Assembly: GCA_030590265.1 (NCBI GenBank)
Contig: JAUUYW010000209.1
Location: 1-6,210, forward strand
From: Candidatus Krumholzibacteriia bacterium
Lineage (GTDB): Bacteria > Krumholzibacteriota > Krumholzibacteriia > LZORAL124-64-63
Reading direction: 5' to 3'
DNA: 6,210 nucleotides
Part shown: positions 1 to 6,206 of the stretch, one piece after another
Position numbering within the stretch: position 1 is the stretch's first letter
How the letters are laid out: every line of letters begins with the position of its first letter
Notes under the pieces: model-generated
Database searches by the model: none
What the model saw: only the letters and a program-made list of their open reading frames with translations
Told to the model about the DNA's origin: nothing
Made by a program: the position numbers and the translations under genes

Positions 1-3000
1 CTGTTGTTGGTCACCATGAAGACAACTTCCGCAACTTCGCCCACCGGATAAACAGAAATGGCAGCAGTCATGGTCGACCCTTCCATATTCTTGTCTGAAT
101 TGCCCCGAACCGGAGCGTAGGGATCGATCTTCTCGATGGTGTAGAACAGTTCTGAATCCGGCTCGCCATTGTTGGCGATGACCAGGGTTTCTTCCTGCGA
201 CTGGCCGGGAGCCATCGTCAGGGTGAAATGGTCAGGAGAAAAATCACAAGTCGGTTCCAGGCCCGGCGGGATTGGCGTGAACAGAATGGCCCGGCCTGAT
301 TCCAGGGGAGCTCCGCCACTGGCATATTGGTCCCAGTAGGTGTAGAGCAGTCCGTCGTCTCCGGTAAGATTTTGGATGCCCACTGTGGCGTACCCGTTTT
401 CGTGGTCGGTGTTGTTCACTGTGTGATACTGAAAAACGATCTGGCCGTCTCCGTTGACAGTGGAATGAACAGCTGGGTCCCGCAAAATGAGCTGGAAATT
501 TTGCAAGGCGCCGTAATGATTGCGCAGATTGTTCCATTGCACAACGAAGGTGTCGTTGGTTTCATCATGCCAGTAATAAACCAGGCTGCCCGAAGGTTGA
601 TAAAGGTTGTCCCAGAACGGAGCAATCATGGCGTTCGGACTTCCCGCACTGGGAATGGTGTAATTCCGATAATGTTTGAGGGATGTCACCCCCATGGCGA
701 CCCAACCGTTGGAGCAAATGGATATCTGGTCGAAATCCTGCCCGTAATACTGGAAAGAAAAAGGCAGATCCATGGCGAGGGTTCTATCCTGTTCCCAGCC
801 AAAATCCATCAGGCCAACATCGGTGCCTGGCCCACCAAGGTCGGGATCAAGTTCGATCCATTGGTAGACTGGCGCCAGGTCGTACGTAAGGTCGGTATTA
901 TCAAAGGCGTAATAACCTCGAATGTCCGGGCCGATGGGATCGGTGCTGGCTGTTTGGCCCACGGTCATCTGAAATTCCGTGGTGCGGACCAGGCCATCGG
1001 GTAAAGTCAGAGACAATTCGAAGGTGGCCAGATGGCCCACGAAACATTCGTTGCTGACTTGAAATGAGAATTTGTTGAAGCTGTTGTCGCCCAAAGCGCC
1101 CGAATCCAAGGCCCCAAAAGCACCTGTTTCATCAGTGATCAAAATCCAGGGACTTTCCGTCGTCAGTTCAGCGCTCAACTCACCAGCGGGAAGGCTGCCG
1201 GTGTTGGAAAGGACCAATACAAGATCCCCGTACTCACCCGGAGACGGACCACTCTGTTGGCCGAACCAGCTGGTTTCAAAAACAGAGAATTCCGGAGATT
1301 GAACCATTAAGCTGATGGCTGAAGTCCATTCTTCGCTGCCGTTTGTGGCCACCAGGTCCAGGGTGACCGAATGTTGGTCCCGGGCAAGGGGGGAAACCAG
1401 GATCTGGAACGATTCCTGGCACCAGGCAGTGGCTCCGGAAGGAATGTCACCGAAGAACTCGTTTCCATCAATCACTGTCACCAAAGGATCCCGGCTGACC
1501 AGAGTGGCAGTCACTCCGGCGGCCAGGTTTGTCCCCAGGCTTTCCAGAGCACAACGCAGGTCGAGTGTCTCGCCCGGGTTCACCAGGTTGTCACCGTTGC
1601 CTCCGGTCAGTTCCAATTCCGACAAACCCGCGAACACATCCACATTGCCAAGGGAAATCCAGCCACGGTAAGGCAGATGGTTGTGCATGGTGATTGTGAC
1701 CAGAAGAGTGCCTGATGATTGTCCACTGATAGGCAGATTGACCTGACCCTGGGCATCGGAGTAGCCCGTAGATCGCAATTCATCAGCTTTGTAAAGAGCC
1801 ACCAGAGCGCCTTCCACAGGAGAACCATCCTTGGTTACGGTGACCGGAACCGAGTTGGCTGAAACCGGCAAAGAAGAAGGGTAGGTTGCCGTCATTATCG
1901 AGGGTTTATCCAGCCAGATATCCGTGGCGGCGTCACCCATCAAATTGGCCCAGGTTGCCCAGATTTCGGCGGATGCAGGTTCGGATAAATAATAGTTGTT
2001 GTAGAGCTCCATTTTGCCCCGGGTGAGGGCCGCGCCCATGTGGTGGTCGCCGGTGTTGAGCATGCCTTCCCAAATGCCATGATACAAACAGTTGTTGTAA
2101 CGGGTGTGGGTGCCAATTGTGGAAAGAGCAATGGCACCAATGGCACCACCGTTGGGGGCGCGCAGGAACGCTTCCGAATGGGCGGTTGTATAGTTCCGGT
2201 AAGAACCGGTATCACAAGTGGGAAGCACGGCAAAAGGCAACTCGTTCCCGTTCTGCAACAGCGAGATCAACCCAGGGGTATATCCACTCATGGCGTAGAA
2301 TCCCCGATAACCAAATATGGAAACGCCCTGGTTCAGGGAAGCATGCATCAGATTCGGAAAATTTCCGTAAAAAATAGTATCCACCTGGGTGTAGGCCTGG
2401 TCTTCAAGCTGAGCCTTCAGCCACTGGTTGACATAGATGGTGGTGATGCCGGAATCATCAGAATCGCCCACCACCGTGGCCCGGTTGAACCAATCGGGAT
2501 CCTCGGTCATGGGTGGATTGGTTTCGTATGTGACAATCTTGTTGATGATGGACAAGAGCTGAGTCGGATCCCTGGCAGTCAACCGGCCGATGTGAATATC
2601 GGACAGGATGTCATTGCCATCCAGAGTGGTGTAATAATGGTCTGTTTCTCCATTCCATCCGGAGAGGCTTTCGGTTCCCGTAGCGCAGGTCACTGAACCG
2701 TTGGCATCTCCAATCAGCATGACATACTCGAGAGGTGGTTCCACCGTGTCATAGATATTTTGGATATAATTCCTGATGTTGATGAACGTGGTCCCGATCT
2801 GTTCGGTTTTGGCCACGATGACATTGTATCCTTGTCGTCTTCGCCAGTTCACCAGGGGCGTGATGGTGGATTCAACACTGGTGGGAGTGATCACCAGGTA
2901 GGTGCCGGGTCCCATGGCCGAAGAATCGGACTTAACACTGGAGGTCGTGTTAACCAACAGGTCATCCAACAACCGGGAAAAAGATTGGGGACTGGTTTCG

Positions 3001-3620
3001 AATGTTCGGCGAGAAGCGAGGCCTTGGCCATCGGCTACAAAGTTAAAGCGCAGGGCGATCCGGGAGGCAACATTGATGATGTCCTGGCCACCTTGGTATT
3101 GCACCGGGTGAACCGTGAACGAAACAATGGTTTGGCCGAGATAGATTGCGGGGTCACCCAGTTTGACCACGAGGGTTTCGGTTTTATTCATGGCCCCATA
3201 GGCGGCCCGGTCAATCACAAAGGACTCAGCCTGGTCGGGTTGCACAGGAAACAGGCGCATTCCGAAGAACTCTTTTTCTTCCACCGAAACGATTTCCAAT
3301 TGGACTGAATGTCCTTCAGGTACGGCAATCATCCCTGAAAAGGTAGGCAGGCCGGGCTGTCCGTCCAGACCGGAGATACCCCCGCGGGAAATGGTCAGAG
3401 CCTGAAAGACTTCTTTGTCCACGGTTATGGTTTCTTTGGTCATCTCGTTCAATTCGAACAGGATGTCACATCCGCTGGGACCTTCATTGAGCAATTTGAA
3501 TTCAACCGGTTTTGTGGAATGCTCCAGAATGAGTTTTTCCGGTTCGGCCGAAGCCAATCCTGTGGTGCAACAAAGGAGCAGGCTCGAAATGAAAATGAAG
3601 ACCCGTGATAGGCGAAACAT
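1..3620 (-). CDS. Secreted gingipain-like (peptidase family C25) multidomain protein, catalytic His replaced, C-terminus outside the window
   Basis: An uninterrupted frame of 1206 codons starts at ATG 3618-3620 and leaves the window at base 1, so the C-terminus is missing. The start is supported by GGAGG five bases upstream (3626-3630) and by a signal peptide at residues 1-25 ending in ASA|E. Residues 26-235 look like the N-terminal prodomain region of C25 proteins. Residues about 236-575 carry the C25 fold: GTYLVITPTS (strand 1), VMLIGDANG, TDHYYTTLDGND at 326-337 followed by IHIGRL, then FGYRGFYAMSGY, and LPTCDTGSY with Cys469. In gingipains a His in a GHG motif lies about 33 residues before the catalytic Cys; here Arg439 (GYRG) takes that place, so classical cysteine-protease activity is doubtful. 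After it come an Ig-like/CarbopepD_reg-like domain (about 576-665), a module with GDNLVNPGETLDL (667-770), another beta-sandwich (777-890), a domain with SFQYYGQDF and SNGWVAMG (about 897-1110), and the start of a further Ig-like repeat (APGQSQEETLVIANNG). Expected location is the cell surface or medium. The family call is firm; activity, substrate and secretion route (type IX or other) are unknown. Confidence 0.85.
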   Translation of the reverse strand, partial: MFRLSRVFIFISSLLLCCTTGLASAEPEKLILEHSTKPVEFKLLNEGPSGCDILFELNEMTKETITVDKEVFQALTISRGGISGLDGQPGLPTFSGMIAVPEGHSVQLEIVSVEEKEFFGMRLFPVQPDQAESFVIDRAAYGAMNKTETLVVKLGDPAIYLGQTIVSFTVHPVQYQGGQDIINVASRIALRFNFVADGQGLASRRTFETSPQSFSRLLDDLLVNTTSSVKSDSSAMGPGTYLVITPTSVESTITPLVNWRRRQGYNVIVAKTEQIGTTFINIRNYIQNIYDTVEPPLEYVMLIGDANGSVTCATGTESLSGWNGETDHYYTTLDGNDILSDIHIGRLTARDPTQLLSIINKIVTYETNPPMTEDPDWFNRATVVGDSDDSGITTIYVNQWLKAQLEDQAYTQVDTIFYGNFPNLMHASLNQGVSIFGYRGFYAMSGYTPGLISLLQNGNELPFAVLPTCDTGSYRNYTTAHSEAFLRAPNGGAIGAIALSTIGTHTRYNNCLYHGIWEGMLNTGDHHMGAALTRGKMELYNNYYLSEPASAEIWATWANLMGDAATDIWLDKPSIMTATYPSSLPVSANSVPVTVTKDGSPVEGALVALYKADELRSTGYSDAQGQVNLPISGQSSGTLLVTITMHNHLPYRGWISLGNVDVFAGLSELELTGGNGDNLVNPGETLDLRCALESLGTNLAAGVTATLVSRDPLVTVIDGNEFFGDIPSGATAWCQESFQILVSPLARDQHSVTLDLVATNGSEEWTSAISLMVQSPEFSVFETSWFGQQSGPSPGEYGDLVLVLSNTGSLPAGELSAELTTESPWILITDETGAFGALDSGALGDNSFNKFSFQVSNECFVGHLATFELSLTLPDGLVRTTEFQMTVGQTASTDPIGPDIRGYYAFDNTDLTYDLAPVYQWIELDPDLGGPGTDVGLMDFGWEQDRTLAMDLPFSFQYYGQDFDQISICSNGWVAMGVTSLKHYRNYTIPSAGSPNAMIAPFWDNLYQPSGSLVYYWHDETNDTFVVQWNNLRNHYGALQNFQLILRDPAVHSTVNGDGQIVFQYHTVNNTDHENGYATVGIQNLTGDDGLLYTYWDQYASGGAPLESGRAILFTPIPPGLEPTCDFSPDHFTLTMAPGQSQEETLVIANNGEPDSELFYTIEKIDPYAPVRGNSDKNMEGSTMTAAISVYPVGEVAEVVFMVTNN

Positions 3621-3658
3621 GAAATCCTCCAGGGAATTGGACCAGATGACTGAACATG

Positions 3659-3686
3659 ATTATACAGGATTGTGTTGGGATTTGAA
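3659..3686 (-). promoter_or_regulatory. Sigma-70-like promoter for the C25 gene
   Basis: On the minus strand there is a perfect TATAAT at 3659-3664. It has TTCAAA (four of six matches to TTGACA) 16 bases upstream at 3681-3686. Transcription would start near 3652, giving a leader of about 30 bases with the GGAGG site just before ATG 3620. It lies downstream of the probable terminator of the preceding gene, so the C25 gene is likely its own transcription unit. Assignment is by match to consensus only. Confidence 0.5.
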
Positions 3687-3720
3687 ATAGGGTGAGGTCG
3701 AATAGTTCGGTCTGGATGTC

Positions 3721-3752
3721 AAAAGAAGAGGCCCGGAACCGGACCTCCTCTT
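3721..3752 (-). terminator. Probable intrinsic terminator of the small glycine-rich gene
   Basis: Read on the minus strand, AAGAGG (3747-3752) pairs with CCTCTT (3726-3731). An inner GC-rich stem (TCCGG with CCGGG) sits above a small bulge. The hairpin is followed by CTTTT (3721-3725). It begins 24 bases after the stop codon of the small gene. The T tract is only four long, so termination may be partial. On the plus strand the same hairpin is followed after a few bases by TTTTT, but no plus-strand gene lies upstream of it. Confidence 0.5.
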
Positions 3753-3775
3753 GCAATTTTTAGGCTATGATGGTT

Positions 3776-4225
3776 TTACCGGCGTCCGCCCCGACGTCCA
3801 CGATCTTCCATCTTTGTCACTACGCCGTCTTCTTGGCATTCGCCGCTGCCAGGACCAAATCCGGTGCCGTCACCAGGGCCCATGCCGCCGCCGTTACCAA
3901 ATCCGGTGCCGTCACCAGGACCATAACCCTGACCCTGGCCTTGACCCTGGGCAAATTCGCCCATGTGGCCGGTGAAGCCTTCGGCCTGACCGTGACGATA
4001 CATATTGCCTGAACCGTCTTCGGGTCGCACATAATCCTCGTCCATGCCATTGGGGATGCCATCACCATCAGCATCGGGAGCGTTGTCGTTGAAACCGTCG
4101 CCGTCTTCATCAATGAATCCGCCAACGCCATGGCCTTGACCAGGTCCAAAATCCTGAGCCGCGGCCAAAGAGGCCAGCATGAGCATTGAGATGACAGTCA
4201 GTAGAGTGATGAGGTAACGAGTCAT
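3776..4225 (-). CDS. Small secreted glycine-rich protein with DxDxDG calcium-loop-like motifs
   Basis: 149 residues. The start at ATG 4223-4225 is supported by AAGGAG (4233-4238) seven bases upstream and by a signal peptide (residues 1-23: charged start, hydrophobic core, AAA|Q cleavage site). The mature protein opens with GPGQGHG and then has two adjacent acidic loops, DEDGDGFND (39-47) and DADGDGIPNG (51-60). These resemble the calcium-binding loops of thrombospondin type 3 repeats and dockerins. A VRPEDGSG segment (66-73) follows, then Gly/Gln-rich sequence (GQGQGQGYG), two copies of GPGDGTGFG with a 14-residue period, one Cys, and a basic tail DRGRRGGRR. I know of small exported proteins in uncultivated bacteria with the FxDEDGDGxND...DADGDGIPNGxDxDY pattern, but no function. 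Calcium binding is inferred, not shown. It has its own sigma-54-like promoter and terminator, so it is probably monocistronic. A structural, adhesive or metal-binding surface role is possible; none is established. Confidence 0.8.
   Translation of the reverse strand: MTRYLITLLTVISMLMLASLAAAQDFGPGQGHGVGGFIDEDGDGFNDNAPDADGDGIPNGMDEDYVRPEDGSGNMYRHGQAEGFTGHMGEFAQGQGQGQGYGPGDGTGFGNGGGMGPGDGTGFGPGSGECQEDGVVTKMEDRGRRGGRR
3854..3919. repeat. Two exact 24-base direct repeats, 42-base period, inside the glycine-rich gene
   Basis: Bases 3854-3877 and 3896-3919 are identical over 24 bases. They lie 42 bases apart, so the reading frame is kept. Each copy encodes the core of GPGDGTGFG. The exact identity at third codon positions suggests a recent in-frame duplication or copy-number change in the Gly-rich tail. 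Confidence 0.85.
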
Positions 4226-4281
4226 GGTTTTTCTCCTTCATTCGGGAATGTATTGTTCAATCTGACGCACACCCTGAACTA

Positions 4282-4297
4282 TGCAACCGGTGTACCA
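4282..4297 (-). promoter_or_regulatory. Sigma-54 (-24/-12) promoter candidate for the small glycine-rich gene
   Basis: On the minus strand the sequence is TGGTACA-CCGG-TTGCA. Compared with the sigma-54 consensus TGGCACG-N4-TTGCA it matches 10 of 12 defined positions, and the GG and GC pairs have the exact required spacing. Transcription would start near 4271, giving a leader of about 46 bases that holds the AAGGAG site before ATG 4225. I found no convincing sigma-70 promoter in the same stretch. Sigma-54 promoters need an AAA+ activator bound upstream; candidate sites are the repeats at 4392-4433. No activator gene is in the window. Confidence 0.6.
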
Positions 4298-4316
4298 TAA
4301 CTTTGGCTGCCAATAC

Positions 4317-4346
4317 TTAATTTTTAAATTATTTAAACTCAATGGG
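4317..4346. other. AT-rich tract between candidate promoter and candidate activator sites
   Basis: A run made almost only of A and T with interrupted A and T tracts (around TTAATTTTTAAATTATTTAA) lies between the -24 element and the upstream direct repeats. Such tracts bend DNA and would suit looping between an activator and sigma-54 polymerase. I did not find a clear IHF consensus, so this is only a compositional observation. Confidence 0.35.
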
Positions 4347-4391
4347 GTGGGGAAATATTTCTAATATTCAAGACTGTTCCTAAAGGTACAC

Positions 4392-4433
4392 TTCGCAGAT
4401 TTTCCCGTACTGAAAAATTGGATTCGCAGATTT
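4392..4433. repeat. 11-base direct repeat TTCGCAGATTT, two copies 31 bases apart
   Basis: TTCGCAGATTT occurs at 4392-4402 and again at 4423-4433, with no mismatch. The 31-base offset is about three helical turns, so both copies would face the same side of the DNA. Relative to the predicted start at 4271 the copies are centred near -126 and -157, the usual range for enhancer-binding activators of sigma-54 promoters. They could equally serve the divergent plus-strand gene. Binding of any protein is inferred. Confidence 0.6.
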
Positions 4434-4441
4434 CAATTTTT
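4413..4441. repeat. Inverted repeat AAAAATTG / CAATTTTT enclosing the second direct repeat
   Basis: AAAAATTG (4413-4420) and CAATTTTT (4434-4441) are perfect 8-base complements separated by 13 bases, which contain the second TTCGCAGATTT copy. It could be a dimer operator, or a coincidence favoured by the AT-rich composition. It is not followed by a T tract beyond the arm itself, and no gene ends here, so a terminator role is unlikely. Confidence 0.45.
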
Positions 4442-4526
4442 GGCCTTGGCGATGTGGATAGCTCCAGCCAGATCCTCAAGTAAAAATCGAATTGTAGAGT
4501 ATGAACGGCGCATTATGTAAACAGCA

Positions 4527-4555
4527 TTGACATACTTGACTGGATATGCTACTAA
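4527..4555 (+). promoter_or_regulatory. Sigma-70-like promoter for the lipoprotein gene
   Basis: A perfect -35 box TTGACA (4527-4532) is followed after 17 bases by TACTAA (4550-4555). An extended -10 TG lies at 4547-4548, one base before it. The -10 hexamer itself is weak (three of six), but the TG and ideal spacing compensate. Transcription would begin near 4562, leaving a leader of about 115 bases before ATG 4678. Confidence 0.45.
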
Positions 4556-4558
4556 ATT

Positions 4559-4618
4559 AGTGGGGTTTATGTAATCCCACTGGATCTAGTGATATTCATC
4601 TAGTCGGACACCATCCAG
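4559..4618 (+). other. Structured leader segment of the lipoprotein gene
   Basis: The stretch contains a 6-base stem AGTGGG (4559-4564) / CCCACT (4576-4581). It also has ATCTAGT twice at a 14-base interval (4584-4590, 4598-4604), with a small CTAG-TGA / TCA-T-CTAG hairpin between them. CTGGAT (4580-4585) can pair with ATCCAG (4613-4618). These pairings compete with each other. I recognise no riboswitch class here; the rest of the leader to 4677 shows only the GGAGG ribosome binding site (4666-4670). Confidence 0.3.
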
Positions 4619-4677
4619 ATCGGGAGTGTTGGGGGACAGCGCTCCATTTCCTTATCACATCTTTTGGAGGGTGTACG

Positions 4678-6165
4678 ATGTTTATTTCAATTAAGAACCA
4701 TGGACTATTGATTCTAATGGTAACCTTGGCAACGATCTTGATGATCGCCAGCGGTTGCAGTCGTGAGGAGTCCACGACGACCATGTCCCCTGAGGGCAGC
4801 AAGGTCGCCGCACCAGGCGACCGAATTCCACCAATCAGTTTTGAAGGCCTGGTCGATGGTGTCGGGGGCTCCAACGACAATTGCGACACCGAAACAGCAA
4901 AATCAGGCGGCTCGTCTGCGGACAAATCAATTAGTGGGATCGTTTTTTCACAAACCATCTACAATACTGATTTTGTGAGTGCCGGGATCGGCGGCATGCG
5001 AAACTATTCCTCACCACCGAACCCACCTGGGACCATTGTCCTGAGTGGCGTAACCGGTTCAGTATCAGAAGCCTATCTGTACTGGCATGGTCCAACGAAT
5101 TCGGAAGATCCCCAAGCCAATGCTGACGTTTTTGTCAACGGTCAGGCGGTGAGCGGAATCAATATCGGTTACTCATCGGACAACTGCTGGGGATTCCTCA
5201 ATAGTCAGGCTTACGTTGCCGACCTGACTTCCCTTGTCCAGAGCATCGGTGATGGAAACTATGCACTCACTGGATTCGGATCCGGTTCCGTCAACACCAA
5301 TGGAGCCTCGCTGATCGTTTTCTTTGACGACGGTGACGATTCGAACGACAGGGACGTTTCCATATTCCACGGCAATGACTCCAACACGGCCAATATCTAT
5401 GACGATGACGGCTGGAACGTCACATTAGACGGTATCAACTACCAGGACGGCATGGCAAGCATGCAGTTGCACATTGCCGACGGGCAGAATTGGGCCGACG
5501 ATGCCCTGCTGATCAACGACACGGTCAAATTTGAAGGTGGCTGGCTCTTCTATCCTGACCTGTTCAGCTGGGCCACCGGGCTCACCGTACCAAGTGCCAA
5601 CAACAGCCCTACGCCACAGTGGGACACCCTTTGGGACATCATCAATTTCGAAGTCACCACCGACCTCGTCGCTGCTGGGCCAGCACCCCAGACCCTTGAA
5701 CTCATTTCAGGCGACTTTTCCGATTGCTTGTCCTTGATCGTGGCCCTGGTCGATCTACCTGCTGGCGCGGGCCCAGACAATATCCTGATCGACATCAAAC
5801 CCGGTAGCGACCCCAACGCCATCAACTGCGAAAATGTTCGTCAAATAATTCCCGTGGCAATCCTCACCACAGAAGATTTCGACGCCTTGACAGTTGACCA
5901 CACCACGGTCGAATTCGAAGGCGCAACCGAAAGTCATCGTGACCGAGTTTCGGGAGGGCCAAAACGACACGAAGAGGATGTAGACGAGGATGGCGACATC
6001 GATCTTGTCTTCCATTTCCGCTTGTCCGAAACCACGATTTCCTGCGATTCGACGGAAGGAAGGCTTACCGGTGAGACTTATTCAGGTGTGCCCATCGCTG
6101 GCACTGATTCGGTGGTCATAGTTCCGGTGGGTGACGACCAAGATGAGGAAATTGATGAGTTATAG
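4678..6165 (+). CDS. Surface lipoprotein with beta-rich N-terminal domain and 'IDIKPGSDPN' C-terminal module
   Basis: 495 residues. GGAGG (4666-4670) lies seven bases before ATG 4678. The start gives a hydrophobic leader ending in IASGC, with Cys27 as the lipidated residue; Ser at +2 favours the outer membrane in a Gram-negative cell. Residues 28-84 are a low-complexity Ser/Thr/Gly linker. Residues about 85-365 form a beta-rich domain with AYLYWHG (132-138), DVFVNGQ, an NTNGASLIVFF strand and an Asp-rich loop after it (FFDDGDDSNDRD, from 215). This pattern resembles DUF3344-like exoprotein domains (AYLYW... VNG ... GASLVV); that match is from memory. Residues about 368-487 match a module common in bacterial exoproteins: IDIKPGSDPN, IPVAILTTEDFDA, VEFEGATE, DVDEDGDIDLVFHF and LTGETYSGVPIAGTDSV. 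Its acidic loop D436-D442 probably binds calcium. C384 and C456 in the module could form a disulfide. The protein ends in an acidic tail (DDQDEEIDEL). No catalytic residues are recognised; an adhesive or structural surface role is a guess. It is transcribed away from the glycine-rich gene, sharing a 452-base control region. Confidence 0.85.
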   Translation: MFISIKNHGLLILMVTLATILMIASGCSREESTTTMSPEGSKVAAPGDRIPPISFEGLVDGVGGSNDNCDTETAKSGGSSADKSISGIVFSQTIYNTDFVSAGIGGMRNYSSPPNPPGTIVLSGVTGSVSEAYLYWHGPTNSEDPQANADVFVNGQAVSGINIGYSSDNCWGFLNSQAYVADLTSLVQSIGDGNYALTGFGSGSVNTNGASLIVFFDDGDDSNDRDVSIFHGNDSNTANIYDDDGWNVTLDGINYQDGMASMQLHIADGQNWADDALLINDTVKFEGGWLFYPDLFSWATGLTVPSANNSPTPQWDTLWDIINFEVTTDLVAAGPAPQTLELISGDFSDCLSLIVALVDLPAGAGPDNILIDIKPGSDPNAINCENVRQIIPVAILTTEDFDALTVDHTTVEFEGATESHRDRVSGGPKRHEEDVDEDGDIDLVFHFRLSETTISCDSTEGRLTGETYSGVPIAGTDSVVIVPVGDDQDEEIDEL

Positions 6166-6173
6166 TCATTCTC

Positions 6174-6206
6174 GGAGGGATTCGAATCCGACCAAAATTA
6201 TTTGGT
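6174..6206 (+). terminator. Weak hairpins after the lipoprotein gene
   Basis: Nine bases after the stop, TCCGA (6187-6191) pairs with TCGGA (6172-6176) around the 12-base palindrome GGATTCGAATCC (6178-6189). A second perfect hairpin, ACCAAA-ATTA-TTTGGT, occupies 6191-6206. No T tract is visible before the window ends, so rho-independent termination is possible but unproven. Confidence 0.3.

Noticed and set aside
327..1004. 225-codon plus-strand open frame opposite the C25 gene
   Set aside because: It lies wholly antisense to the continuous C25 frame, has no family motif and no ribosome binding site. The long frames at 2040-2696 and 2760-3308 fail for the same reason.
3545..3620. C25 signal sequence as a lipoprotein signal (LLLCC)
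   Set aside because: The residue before the Cys is Leu, not Gly/Ala/Ser. A normal signal peptidase I site ASA|E follows at residues 23-25.
3820..4149. 109-codon minus-strand frame inside the glycine-rich gene
   Set aside because: It is the +1 shadow of the gene, rich in Met/Ala/Val from GGT/GAC repeats. The gene frame has the signal peptide and the ribosome binding site.
4446..4463. Second sigma-54-like sequence on the plus strand (TTGGCGATGTGGATAGC)
   Set aside because: The GG to GC spacing is one base too long, and sigma-54 promoters tolerate almost no spacing change.
4452..4520. 22-codon plus-strand open frame beginning MWIAPARSSS
   Set aside because: No ribosome binding site precedes it, it is very short, and it lies upstream of the likely promoter of the lipoprotein gene.
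6176..6192. TTCGAAT resembling a tRNA T-loop, with ACC downstream
   Set aside because: The position before TTC is A instead of G53, the T-stem does not pair, and no anticodon or D arm can be placed upstream, where the coding sequence lies.
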